Assembly (NCBI GenBank): GCA_032622095.1
Contig: CP136062.1
Span: forward strand, 142,866,351 to 142,930,350
Length of the DNA stretch: 64,000 nt
Origin: Siphonodentalium dalli
Lineage: Eukaryota; Mollusca; Scaphopoda; Gadilida; Siphonodentaliidae
Reading direction: 5' to 3'
The notes under the pieces are model-generated. The model did not search any database. It was not told where the DNA came from and saw only the letters and a list, made by a program, of their open reading frames with translations. Of the stretch, positions 36,346 through 48,514 are shown in pieces (position 1 is the stretch's first letter; every line of letters begins with the position of its first letter). The position numbers and the translations under genes were made by a program.

Positions 36346-36479
36346 GTGATTCCATCAGCATAACATACAGCCCATATTTATTGGAGAATTGCTTTGAAAC
36401 TTTACAGCCGTATTGGTAAATAAAAAGTAGGAATGATTATACGGAACATAGATTGGATAAGATCAGGACAACTAAGTCA

Positions 36480-37140
36480 TTTGAAGCAGTTTGAAGGGGG
36501 TAGGTCCCTATCCCAGAATCGGAAAAAATTAAAATTGGGGGGTGGTGGGTACCCAGAGGGCGGAAAAATAAAAAAGCGCCTAGTGTCCAGGGTGGGGATT
36601 TTGTTTCCGGGCACGTATGCCAGGGTGGGTGGGTGATCGATGGGACCAACAAACAATTTTTTCCGCAACGTAAATTTTGTTTCTCCTGCAAGTCTTTTGG
36701 TTGTTTTTGCAAGGAGTTTGGCTTAAAACACCTTAGCATAAGAGAAATAATGTAATTCTAACTGCTAAACTGACTGCAAGCCGTTATCGTGTTGTATTCT
36801 GTTGCAAATTTTGACCGAACGACCTGAAAATGACTCATTCCTATTTACATGTCAATTTTAACATCCATGACAAATAGTATGCACAGAAATTCATATACTG
36901 CTGTTTACAGTGAATTTCCCCCCGCAAATCTCTGTTTTAGTGTTAAAAGGGGGGTGGGTGTCCAAAAATGGTCGGAATAAACTGCCGAAAACGGAAAACA
37001 AATTTGGACGCGGGGGTGGGTAGGTCCCAACAAGGGTCGAAAGTAAAAAATCAGCATACGTGCCTGAATTATTTTTTCCGACCACCCCCCCCCCCTGTAG
37101 TGTCCGGAAACTTTGTCCTGACCCCCCCCCCCCTCCGTTT
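36480..37140. repeat. G/C-rich repeat block related to 15590-15830
   Basis: Contains GGTGGGTACCCAGAGG, AGGGTGGGTGGGTGATCG and a ragged pair of C runs (37085-37095, 37122-37133), with TTTTTTCCG motifs as at 15790. Overlapping frames on both strands (36433-36739, 36891-37150) are low-complexity. Confidence 0.6.
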
Positions 37141-37160
37141 GCATGACTAAATAAAATTGT

Positions 37161-37320
37161 TTAAATAAAGATCGCTTGTTTCACTTCTGTGCGAAAACTT
37201 ATAAACAGCTGGAAAGCGGTAAGTATTTTTTTAGAGCATATGCAACAGGTATATCAATATTTCGTTTATTTGCAAACATATGTTATATACCTCCTTCCAA
37301 ATTACGTAGACAAGATGTCT
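37161..37320 (+). repeat. Dispersed repeat S, copy 2
   Basis: Shares TGTTTCACTTCTGTGCGAAA, AACAGCTGGAAA, GGTAAGTATTTTT and CTTCCAAATTACGTA with copies at 29517 and 44845. Shorter than both. Confidence 0.7.
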
Positions 37321-37329
37321 GTTTGAAAG

Positions 37330-38323
37330 AAATTGTTTGTTTTCAACTATTTGAAGTTAAGTCGCCACTTTCAGACGTTTGGAGGCACAAACTCAGTACA
37401 ATGTCGAGGACATCCTCGTTATGTTACGTCTTCTCCCCCATTTAGCGGAACTTATGGATATCCGACGTTCAGCATATAAATATAACAATAGATGAACTAA
37501 ATGGTTTATCCCATGACACAATGGTATCTATATTTGTTAGCGGATTGTAAATGAGATATGTTAATGGCCCTTGTGTAAATAAACAAATGGTCATTCTCAT
37601 AACATCGATCGCCATTATGACACAGTAAAATGAATAATTATGGTCTAGATGTCAGACAGGGATCACTAACGCGCGCTTTGGAAGTCAGACAAGCAACGTT
37701 GTCATTAATCATACGTATAAACGATGATTTATTGCTGTAATTCATTGCCACAAAAAGACATAGTAGTACAGTAAAACCGGACCCGCTATAAACGTAAATG
37801 GACATCGATTTGTTTTTAGTGGTCGCCATATTCCCAATATGAGGAATCACCGAACTAAATGTTTTCCCATAGGCGACAGTGTTAACGTTTCAGTCAAATT
37901 CACTGAATTGAAGTCTACAGTCCACTCCAGTGATGTTGACCCAGCTAGATTGACACCAGTTGATCACGAAAATGCAAGAAAAATCAAAAGTAATGTGTTT
38001 ACTTTTTAAAATAAATCCCCAAGTGTACGACAGGCTATCCCACAGCCATATTTTATCTGGAAAAACCCAGAACTACAGCAGCCAGTTAAATAAATTTACC
38101 ACACACAAAAATCCATTCCCCCATTAATTCACCTGTTTAAATTATTTAGATATGATGTACAAATCAACTAAACAAGATTGCATCATTTAATAACGTGTCA
38201 CATGTATCAGCTGAAGTTCATTCTTCAGTTACCTTCACCTTTGCATTCCACGGTGCACTCGCTCTCCGAATCTGGAACACAGTTAATTAGCTCCCTGATT
38301 CCATGAACCCGATTAAAATTGTT
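37330..38323. other. No recognisable feature
   Basis: Short frames only. CCATAGGCGACAGTGTTAA at 37869 is mirrored by AACACTGTCGCCTATGG at 42187, hinting at another dispersed repeat. Confidence 0.4.
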
Positions 38324-38668
38324 AAAGTGATGTGAAACACTCCGGTATGGTGATCAAATAGGAATGGAGAATATTCTTGTTCAAAGTAGTTATTTTTACA
38401 AATTTTATATACAAATTGAAAACACACACCGTCATTCTTATATATTAATTAAATGCAGCGACTGTCGATGGCAAAATGTGTTTCGTTAGTTTATCGCCGA
38501 TAGATGCGTCCCAATTCGAGTAGTAAATATTTACAATTCAGCGTACTTCAGACGATGTTTTCTGCGGTCGATTTGCTTGAGATTTTTGACGACGTTGGTA
38601 GAATGCTAGATTCTTCCAGCTGGCATAGCACCGGAACACTAACCTATCAGTTTCACGCTCCCGAACAT
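38324..38668. repeat. Dispersed repeat T, copy 1
   Basis: About 345 bp shared with 42724-43086: AAAGTGATGTGAAACACTCC, TTAGTTTATCGCCGATAGAT, GAGTAGTAAATATTTACAAT and CCGAACA at the end. The P element at 38669 begins exactly where this copy stops. Confidence 0.82.
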
Positions 38669-39022
38669 AAATAAAGCTTCAACAGCCTAAAATATCTGCG
38701 GTCTGTCTCAATAGAACCATACAAATATGGATATCATTGGAACCGGCTCCTTGACCACATTGTGATAGTTACAGTTATGCCCTGTGCCAATGCATTCTCT
38801 TATATATGCGAGTCGACCATATGTCGCCTCGCATATATAAGAGAATGCATTGGCCTAAAAGAAATCTTTTTTTACCATTTTTTCTTACATTCTTTAACAA
38901 TTTTATAATTTTTAATGTGTTAAGCCAATGCATTCTCTTATATATGCGAGGCGACCTATGGTCGACTCGCATATATAAGAGAATGCATTGGCACAGGGCC
39001 GTTCTGTTGGGTAAAGGGTTAA
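38669..39022. mobile_element. Family P copy 2, left end lost
   Basis: The right end is complete (TGTTGGGTAAAGGGTTAA). The left side starts inside the element at AAATAAAGCTTCAACAGCC, lacking about 25 bp including the terminal repeat. Hairpins lie at 38786-38854 and 38924-38992. The break coincides with the end of repeat T. Confidence 0.85.
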
Positions 39023-39946
39023 TGCTGTCGTTAATATAGTGCGATGAGGGTTTCAATTATATGTCTTTAATGATTCCCTGTCCGATTTAAAACCAAGTCT
39101 GAGTTTAGTGTGCCTGTCATTTGCGGAGGGACCGGGACCTCATTCTGCATGGCCTCATCTGCTATGGGAGACATATACTCAGATTGAAGTCCCCAAATGG
39201 TGAATAGTGTGACGTGCCCCATTGGGAACCTCGACTATGCTATGTGTGGTGTGTTGTCTACCAATTTGGGGATATAGAGAAACTGAACAATACATAAGAA
39301 ATAGAATCGAAGTTTCTATAGAAATTTGATAATTAAGAAACTTTCCAGAGAAGATGAGGTCTAGAAGCAGAATGAGATCTCCTGATGGTGAATTTAGTGA
39401 TGCGGGATAGCGTCAATAAATTCACCCTCTGTGGACCTCATTCTGCAAATGACAGATTCGCTATAATCAGGCTTGTTTAACACCATAACACCAACATATG
39501 TATGCCTTCTCTACCAGAACCTAATCAGATTGGACCCATGAGCCCATTAATGTGAGGGTTTCAGAAGGGGAAGTTTTAACAGGTTTTTTTTTAATTGTTG
39601 GCAGCCTAGCAAAAATATAATGACCGTCTCTTATAAGAAGCGTCCATGCCTTTGTCACCCATAAAAGTGGTAGCTAATAAAGAGGGTTCTCAATTATGAT
39701 ATTTTGCGATTGTTTTTCAACGTATTATTTGTATATTTTCGGGATATTTGCGCGGTACGAACGATGGTGGTTGCAAGTATTTTTCTTTTGTCTATTTAAT
39801 ATTTAGCGGAAGATTAATTTACAACATTTTGACTAATATGGTGCCAAAATCGGACATGGTATCTTTAACCAAAATTGTGTAAGCGAACTGTTAAAGTGAT
39901 TCATAATCTTCATTTGTTAGATCAAAACTATAATATAAAGTTATTA
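39023..39946. other. No gene recognised; weak inverted pair
   Basis: CTGTCATTTGC at 39114 and GCAAATGACAG at 39455 face each other over 350 bp, with GACCTCATTCTGCA repeated near both; this may be an old element. No protein motif. Confidence 0.35.
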
Positions 39947-40099
39947 TACAATGTTGTGTACAGTATGTGTTTTTCTCGTACGAGTCCAGGTTATGGTGAA
40001 AAGTCATATTGGACGAGACACGCAGTGTCGAGTCCAATATGACTTTTCACCACAACCTGGACGTGTACAAGAAAAACTCATACTGTACACAACATTGTA
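39947..40099. repeat. 153-bp near-perfect palindrome
   Basis: The arms of about 70 bp start TACAATGTTGTGTACAGTAT and include AGTCCAGGTT and AAAAGTCATATTGGAC; the loop is about 10 bp. Mismatches are few. The GTCATATTGGAC word recurs at 40377-40408 and 40731, linking it to the region around the next element. Confidence 0.93.
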
Positions 40100-40408
40100 T
40101 ATTGACATTTTTATTATCCATCTGTATGTTTATCCAAGTGTTGGGAATACAACTTTAGTTGTTATTTTTGGTATTTGTCGGCACTTAATTCTCAATAAAA
40201 GCCTGTATTTGATCATCAGAAAGCATGATTTGGAACAGTAAACACGGAAATGAAAAAAAAACACAATGCGGAAGTGAAACGTCTGCAAAATCCATCAGTG
40301 TTGCGCGCACATCACAATTTCACCGATTCATTTCGCAATAGTTAATTCGTGACGTCACAGAGTCCCTATTTTAAAAGTCATATTAAACACTTGGGAGTCC
40401 AATATGAC

Positions 40409-40716
40409 ATTCGTACGGTGGCTGGTTTAGGACATGGGAATTTATTTTATTATTTCGTGGCCACGAAATAACTAATTCGTGTCCACGAAATAACTAATTC
40501 GTGGCCACGAAATAACTAATTCGTGGCCATGAAATAACTAATTCGTGACCACGAATTACTAATGCGTGGCCACGACTAGTTCGTGGCCACGAAATAACTA
40601 ATTCCTAGCCACGAAATAACTAATTACTAATTAGTTATTTCGTGACCACGAATTAGTATTTCGTGGCCACGAAATAAAAAAAAAATCCCATGTCCTAAAC
40701 CAGCCACCGTACATTC
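40409..40716. mobile_element. Element with palindromic tandem repeats, ATTC flanks
   Basis: The element proper is 40413-40712. Its terminal inverted repeats are GTACGGTGGCTGGTTTAGGA and inverse, about 30 bp. Between them is a tandem run, near 22 bp per unit, of TCGTGGCCACGAAATAACTA-type units, each containing the palindrome TCGTGGCCACGA; the last units are inverted. Direct ATTC lies on each side (40409-40412, 40713-40716). It sits inside an older AGTCCAATATGAC repeat. Confidence 0.85.
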
Positions 40717-40954
40717 GGGAGTCCAATATGACTTTTTCGCGGATTATCACGTGGCGGCTTTTGCCCAATCATAAATAGTGTTAGTTAAGGGATGGATAAT
40801 AATTATCGTTACTGTCGCGTTTATGTGATCAAAATAGGTCGATAAATACACGAAATACGTATATGTTCACTGTGTGTCTTGAAAATACCAACCAATTACT
40901 AGTTTTGTCATTTCCTGATGATAAAAATTCAATATTCTCGTGCAAGTGAACCAA

Positions 40955-41095
40955 AATATTCACATAGGTTCATATTGGACTTATTTGATTATGAAATAAG
41001 CCCATATAATAGTGAACTTATACCCGTTTCTCCATTGAATTGTTCAGGCCATAGTGAACACTCATCACCACTGTACTAAGGCTTATATAGGTAAA
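40955..41095. repeat. Dispersed repeat R, copy 3 (partial)
   Basis: TATTCACATAGGTTCATATT followed by GGACTTA and, later, CAGGCCATAGTGAA-A matches the left half of R copies at 12939 and 34895. The right half is not recognisable. Confidence 0.5.
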
Positions 41096-42723
41096 ACTTA
41101 TTGCACTTTAGAGTGAAAATACATATGTGTCAACTTTTGATCTCTATCTCTGTTAAAGGGGCTCAGTGCTTTCGAAGTGTGTTATGTAGACATTACTGTT
41201 ACAGTGAAATTACAGATAAAAATCCAATTAGTTTAATAAGATACAAATGTTTTATCAAATTTTGACGTTAAACATTGGAAAAGTTCAAAGCATTGAACAA
41301 GTATTTTGAAAAGTATATTCAAACTTACATTGACGATTAGCGATATTTTTTGACAAAAAAACTAAGTTTTTGTTTACATAACAATGGTTTCAACACGCGA
41401 AATCAGAATTATCAATATTGAATATAAGAATATAGTATCTATTTCTCCTTGTTCTTAGTGGTAATGATTTTACATACTTTTATCGTTTTTGGAACACATA
41501 TACCCACTGCGAATGCCTTGGATCCCTTTAAAGCACGGGTTTGAATCTTCTGCATACTCATGGGGTAGCATGGGGAAAACAATATCCACAAGCAACAGGT
41601 ATTGTCCATTCATATCTTTTGTTGTGGCCCTTAGAAAATTAATAATCCTCTTTATGAAGCGGAAAGTCACATTTGGGAGGGATACGCGGTACGATGCAAT
41701 TGTTTGTACCGATTCAGGAGAAAAACACTTGTAACACAATGTTCCTCGTCGTTTTGTGGCAGGCATGCTGCAGAGGTTGTAAGCAACTAAATACTTGAAA
41801 TTATGCCCCTTGGAATTTGTGTAGGGAAACTCGAGTCAACATAAAAAAAAAATACCGGCAACTGAATGGTGTATAATATCTTCGGTTGTTTAATGTGAAA
41901 GAAAAACGAAATTCATAGGCTATGTTAATTCCTCGGTCATTTGTGTGGGATTGTTCGTCAAGCGGCTATATTGGTCGCCAAATTTGGTAGGGGTGGGGGT
42001 ATTTTTCTATATTGAAATTTTGTGCACAAAAGGGGGTAGTTGTGGAAATGCCAATTTATTTCCAGGAATAAGTATGGTGAGGCACCATTTCTTTTTTGAC
42101 AACTTATGTCCGACGTGGAGTTCTACACGCAAAAATATTTAAAGTTTGACTCAGTAGGGTAATGAATCGTGGGGATGGCTTAACCCTAACACTGTCGCCT
42201 ATGGGAAATATTTAGTTGATTGTAACCCAGAGAAAACAAGAGACAATTTTTATGCGATATTTTACTCCAATCCAATAAGTCTCTCCGACACATAGGTAGT
42301 TGGCGTATAATTAAGTTCCTGCTTGCACTCGGTATCAAACGCGTGCAATTGCTGGTTTCAGGTTGAGTTATGGAGATTATAATGTCGTCTTGACACTGTC
42401 TGGCTTTAGCACAGGCTTCGCATTCCCATTTTTAAAAAGTTCAACGTTAATGAATGGTTCGTGTTTCCTGTGTTAATAATATCAAACAACAAGATTGAGT
42501 CTGGGAACATAGTACATTGTAACTTGCTGCGGATAATAAGGATAATAGGGGACCGGCAGAACATTCGCGTCGCCCGGAAGGCGAAGATTCTTCTACTGTA
42601 TTAAATTCCACAAATCATTTTGAGAACATTATTATGTTTTCCATTCCCTAAACTCTTGTTTACGGATAGAGACGAACGCTGAGTTGTGATTAGAAAGAGA
42701 AGACGAGCCGAGGGGCTATATGG
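41096..42723. other. No gene recognised
   Basis: Opposed frames occur at 41470-41766 (minus, 98 codons) and 41489-41734 (plus). The minus one, beginning MPATKRRGTLCYKC, has a protein-like look but matches no family I know. TTTACATAACAATGGTTTCA at 41374 resembles 20097-20116, so an old repeat may run through here. Confidence 0.35.
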
Positions 42724-43086
42724 TTAAAGTGATGTGAAACACTCCAGTATGGTGATCAAACAGAAATAAATGGAGAATAACCTTGTTCAAAGTAGTATTG
42801 TTTTTTACAAATAGTTTATCAAAATTCACAGCACGCACCGTCATTCTTATCTTTTAATTAAATGCAGTGACTCTCGATGGCGAAATCGTTTTCGTTAGTT
42901 TATCGCCGATAGATGCGTCCCGAATCGAGTAGTAAATATTTACAATTGAGCGTAGTTCTGACGATGTTTTCTATGGAGTGGTACGGCCGATTTGCTTCAA
43001 ATTTTCTGCGATGTTAGTAGAATGTTATATTCCTTCAGTTGGCATAGCGCCTGAATACTAACGTATCAGTTTCACGCACCGAACAA
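42724..43086. repeat. Dispersed repeat T, copy 2
   Basis: Second copy of the 38324 repeat, same strand, roughly 85 percent identical by eye with a few small insertions. It ends at CACCGAACAAACAC. Confidence 0.82.
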
Positions 43087-44844
43087 ACACATAATATGTC
43101 TTTAATTATATATATTAAAAATATATCTGTGTTTCAAAGTTAGCGCAAAGGTCTTATTAGTTATACTTACGTCGGGCATAAGCGTTTCTACCTGTGTCAC
43201 GTGTGAGCTATAGTTAATCGCCATGTCATACGTAGCCTAGGGAACACGTCTGAATGATGCAAATGGTTGGTTGTCTCGGGTTTAAGGGGGATGTCTAGTG
43301 ACCTATTTTAAATGGGATTTACAAGCAAATCTGCGGAGCATAAGTTACAGAGTTGCACATACTGCTGAGTGCGACTTGATGTGGTATTAGAAACAACATG
43401 TGTTTATCTGGCGGGTCCGTTTGGAACTTGTTCCATTATGAAGTTGGTGTATTTATTTTTTAATGTTATATTGATTTTTCGAATGTAGGTCATGTGATAT
43501 AATTACAGAAAACAATTCTCAAAAATATATTTGTTGTAATATTTTATATTTTACCTAGCGCACCTGCCATTTAAAAATCCCCATTCAAAATTGTTCACAT
43601 TACCTCCCCCTTAAGGTCGCTTCAACCACAGTCAAATTGTTGTCCCGGTATTGGCGACGCACTGAGATGTACTTTCTCTACGAAACCGGGAATGCATTTA
43701 AACACCGAACCCCTCTCCGGTAAGAAATTAACAACTTATTCAAATACACGGATCAGTTCCTTTGCAATAAAAGGCCCAACGGAAGTCATATGAATCGTAC
43801 CATCTTAGTCATCGATTGTGTCTCACGGTGATCTACGTTACAATTAACCCTACTGAATGACAAACAAGGGTTCAGCGCGATAACCCGTAGCAAATTCTGA
43901 CAAGGCTCATTGCACATCTTGTGTTATACTGAAGCTAATACGTTGATTTTTCAGATAATTTGACAAAAGCTAATATGAGACCAGCCCGGCAACTAAATAA
44001 CGGGAAAACACTTCCAATCAGTACCATTCAAAGCTCGCAGAGATCAAGAGAACACCAAATGTAATGTTAATTGATATATATAATATATATATTGTAATTC
44101 CAATAAGGTAAATACCTGGAAAAACTGCAACTTATCTGATAGTGTTCACATGCGTTCACACGCTGATAAATATGCCTGGCAATATTGCAGACAATTCATC
44201 GAAGAGGGCTGTACATATAGTGTGTTGGGTTTTGTTCGCATTGAGCTCAGCCTACACAAATGGTATGTAAAATTGTTAGCCAAGCGAATCGATTTGTCAT
44301 TAATTGTATTCAAATACATTCACAATGCACACATATGACCGATCACGAAACGCACACAATATATATATAAAACATAAATTAATACGGTGATAATAAGCAC
44401 ACAAGCGTATTTATGGACGTTCTGTAATATTCTATAATAATGGGTAAGGGAACCATAAACGCTTCCTATCAGGTGTGATCATTTACATGAGCTTTTGGCG
44501 GAGACTAAATTTCAGAGCTTGATAGAGCTGGCATTTTGAAAGTAGATGTATACCATCCATACCTCCCAATCAATGAACTCATATGTAGAGGTTCCATCTT
44601 TTTAATTTCTGGTATTGAAAATCTACAAATGGTAGTCATATGGTGTCAACTCGGAAGGGGTCTGAATATGATGCGAACGCGGGTACAGAACTTTCGCCAA
44701 TGTGACCGGAGTTCTACTACGGATATGCGATTTCCAAATCGGAAGTAAGATGCCCCAGAAAAATGTGTGCATGTAGGTCAAAGACGGGCATTAGAAACGC
44801 CCCATCAGATTTGACATACAATTTTAGTCTTAATATATCCTAAT
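43087..44844. other. No recognisable feature
   Basis: Short frames only. AT-rich dyad ATATATAATATATATATT at about 44073-44092. Confidence 0.4.
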
Positions 44845-45078
44845 CGGACATGGCTCATTCAAGCTTAAAAAATATGTCTACGTAATTTAGAAGGAGGTAT
44901 AAGATAGGTTTACAAATGCACGAAATATTCATATACAAGTTGTATAATTTATTATTTTATGCTCTGAAAAATACTTGCCATGGTCACAGCCACTTTCCGG
45001 CTGTTTTCAAGTTTTCGCACAGAAGTGAAACAAATGCTCTTTGTTTATACCACATCAGGAATAGACTAACAAGGAACG
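44845..45078 (-). repeat. Dispersed repeat S, copy 3
   Basis: Reverse complement of the 29517 copy over its whole length, including CGGACATGGCTCATTC at one end and CCTGATGTGG-like sequence at the other. It lies just upstream of the LINE fragment at 45194, but I see no functional tie. Confidence 0.75.
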
Positions 45079-45193
45079 TGTCATGAAAAAAATAACCTGA
45101 TCGACCACCCTCCCTTCAGATGTCGGGCAAGGATATTGTAGAAGTCGAAACTCACTAACATTTATGACTTACTTTTAACAGAGTCGGTATACG

Positions 45194-45960
45194 TGGAACG
45201 ATCACATCACTGATATTGAAGGTCAAGCCGCATGTCGAATGTATATACTGAGAAAGTATAAATTCACACTGGACAGAAGAACTCTTGAGCGTCCCATATA
45301 TCCGTCCAGTGTTGGAATATTCCTCCTCAGTATGGGGTAATTCTCAGTTGAAGATTCAACTTCACTGGAAGATATTCAATACGAGGCTGCTAGATTAGTC
45401 ACGGGAGCAACTAGAAGCTGCAGTAAAGAATCATTATCACGGGAAGCCGGTTGGGACACACGATCTAGCAGGAGAGAAAACACTAAACTTGTGCAAATTT
45501 TTTCAAATAATTAAGAGAACCACACCCCTTTACTTATATATACTCTCGTTCATATTGAATCTGGAAGTCTAACCAATTATGATTTCAGACAAAAAGGTCT
45601 CAGGACTCCCAGAGTTTACGCGACAAGATACGAAAATTCATTTCTGCAAGCTACTGTCAAATCATGGAACAACCTTCCACCAGAGGCGAAAGAATGTGAA
45701 TCAGTCTTTGACTTTAAGAATTTTCTATTAACCGATCACATTATCATACCGTCGTATTATTATACAGCGTACTGAAGACCAAGTCAAATCTACCACTGTC
45801 GCCTGCGAACGAACTGCAGTAACCTGAAATATGACCTGTTTGCAATCATTTGAATAATAGTCCACTGTGTGACTGTGGAGGACTAGAAACTGCTGGGCAC
45901 TTTTACCCCACTGTCCAATATTCGAGCGTGAAAGAGTCCATTGTTTAGCTAATCTAAATG
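45194..45960 (+). pseudogene. LINE reverse-transcriptase C-terminal fragment
   Basis: This is a decayed, 5'-truncated non-LTR retrotransposon that no single open frame covers. Reading across several frameshifts, one sees WNDHITDIEGQA, RKYKFTLDRRTLE, VLEYSSSVWG, YEAARLVTGATRS, EAGWDT, then SWNNLPPEAKE at 45660-45695, and a C-terminal cysteine/histidine motif CDCGGLETAGHF at about 45868-45903. These are the region after the polymerase palm and the terminal zinc-knuckle-like tail of jockey/CR1-type LINEs. The tail resembles that of LINE-B at 62342, so both may belong to one clade. The palm with the YADD motif is missing. It is not functional. Confidence 0.85.
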
Positions 45961-47647
45961 TGAACTTAGATCTAAAAAATATTACTGTATGATGTATGAT
46001 CTATAGATATATCATATACCAAAAATGCCGACATAGTCACCGCCGTACAAAACTTCATCGACGATACTAAACGATTTAACTGACATACATGTAATATGGT
46101 TATGAACTGTGAAACGTGAACCATAAGCCTAAACAAAATACTCATGCATGCCATATATGTGATTGTGGGGGCGGGCATGCAACAATTGGCCATGGGATAG
46201 CTTGCGGGTGCTTGTGGAACAGGCAATCAATTTATCATTGCGACGAAATCAAACCATGATGCAATATATAATAAGGAAATGGTCACCAATAAGCCCTGGC
46301 TTATACTTTCAAATCCTTTTATCTAATGTTGAATTGTTTATGCCTTTATATTATGTTTTATATGTGCTAGTTCTTGAGAAAAAAGTATTGTTTACACTAA
46401 CAAGGAACGCTATATTCTGTTCCATGTCTTGCAAATGCCTGTTTTTTTTATTGGGACTAAAACATCGTGTTCAAAGTTGTATTTCGTATGACTTAAATGC
46501 GTCTTTCTGTGACATATAATGCTCGTAGAAAGCTAGCTCAAGTATTTATCGACCTATTTCGATACCGGGAAAAATTCAGAGGCGAATATTATTAGGTGTA
46601 TTTTGGAGCGCAACCCGCCCCGCCAAGTGGCTTTGAAATTCTCGAAAACTAGTACAGAAACTCACAATTGATAACGCCCTGTATTGCCTACTGCTTTTTG
46701 GTACAAATGCCTGGACACTCGACCATTAAAATTTGTGATCTCCTGAAAAAAAACGTGTTAAGCCTTCACCATTTGAAAATCCGGTATTTGAATGACCATC
46801 AAAACACGCTGTCTAATTATTTTCAGGTATAGGAAAGGGATGCTATCAAATCAGGACATCTATATTGGCTTTCGGACTCGAGACCTATTGTAGTATAAAG
46901 GACTACATTGAAAACTGATACCGCTGGAACGGATCGAGTGTCAACCTTGATGGATCTGGACTTGTATCGACGACCAACCATTGGCAGTATAGACTAGACT
47001 TTCCGATTTCCTGTGCGCTTTTGTACCAAAAAAACATTATTGTTCAATTTGCGGGAAATTGTTCTCAAGACGAATTCAGACGGCGATATAATAGAATTAT
47101 CGGGCGTGTAATTCTCGAGTAATCTCCATTTTCATGGCTGTTTTCTGTAAGATATGATGCAAACTACATTTGCAGGCAATTAATATTGGAGTATTATCGA
47201 TGAGGATTCTAATTCGTATCGACATACGAGATTATTTGACATTCGAATATGCCTAAAAGTGTGGGAAACTGTCTCAGTACGGGAAGGTAGCTCAATCTGC
47301 TTGTGATCATGTGGATGGTATAGCCCAACCAGTAAAATCCAATTGATGCATAGACGAAGCCGCATTAAACTGCTTTTTCGCAATAGATATCCTTTGTAGG
47401 TGTCCAACTTTAGTATCCACATGCTCCCCTTTCCTCTACACTATGTTGATTTCAAACATTGGAAAACGTCATTTACCCCTTGAGGCATTACACCTGGTAC
47501 CTCAAGAGTTCTAACTTCGAGCGAATGTATATATGGTTAGAAAGTCGGAAAATTTCACACTCGAATTTCGAGCAAATTTGCGATTTGATTGAAAGTATGG
47601 ACATAGATGATATGAAACAATCAGTTAAAATACCTAATGCCATACAA
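45961..47647. other. No recognisable feature
   Basis: Frames at 45972-46226 (minus) and 46163-46519 (plus) overlap and show no motif. No repeat was noticed. Confidence 0.4.
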
Positions 47648-48073
47648 TTAACCCTTTACCCAACAAAACGGTCAAAAACGCCCAAATAAAGCTTCAACAG
47701 CCTAAAATATCTTCGGTCTGTCTCAATAGAACCATACAAATATGGATATCATTGGAACCGGTTCATTGACCACATTGTGATGGTTACAGTTATGCCCTGT
47801 GTCAATGCATTCTCTTATATATGCGAGTCGACCATAGGTCGCCTCGCATATATAAGATAATGCATTGGCCTTACATTCTTTAACAATTTTATAATTTTTT
47901 CTTACATTTTTTAACAATTTTTATAATATTTTTCTACATTCTTTGACAATTTTATCATTTTTAATATGTGTTAAGCCAATGCATTCTCTTATATATGCGA
48001 GGCGACCTATGGTCGACTCGCATATATAAGAGAATGCATTGGCACAGGGCCGTTCTGTTGGGTAAAGGGTTAA
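47648..48073. mobile_element. Family P copy 3, complete
   Basis: Intact ends TTAACCCTTTACCCAACA and inverse, with TTAA at 47648-47651 and 48070-48073. Hairpins lie at 47801-47869 (two substitutions) and 47975-48043. The AT-rich segment between the hairpins contains about three tandem repeats of CTTACATTCTTTAACAATTT, making this the longest P copy. Confidence 0.9.
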
Positions 48074-48514
48074 TAGTACATGTACTTGAAATATCAGAAG
48101 ACTGTATTGTCTAAAATTACCAACCGTTCCAGACATTGTTGGAAGTGATGGAAACTAAGCCCAGTCGTCCCATGGGACAGTAGTGCTGCAATGTCAGCAT
48201 AGAATGTTCTACTCTATAGGCTACAGTCTTACACACATCTTGTCGAGTCCGGGTGTACTGGCCATGCATCGTTTTTCACGTTTCTCACATATTTATCTTA
48301 AATTATATCAAACTCCTATAATACGGTATATATACATTTCCGCCTCACATCAAATGACTAGTTTTATTGTTTTTATATGTTACTTGATCCCGCTATTTTG
48401 AGAAAAATAACGGTCCATCGCTTACTGACGAAGCAACACAACACTTTAGCTGTATCAAGACTCCCAATGCCAGTATTATATATTCCGTTCTGTACATACA
48501 CATGTACACATTGT
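48074..48514. other. No recognisable feature
   Basis: Short frames only. A short stretch near 48082-48135 (AAATATCAGAA, CCAACCGTTCC) resembles 51555 and 53130. Confidence 0.35.

Noticed and set aside
41470-41766. Minus-strand frame MPATKRRGTLCYKC.., considered as a piggyBac transposase C-terminal finger
   Set aside because: It has only two cysteines in the expected region, no DDE catalytic context, and an opposing frame of similar length covers the same DNA.
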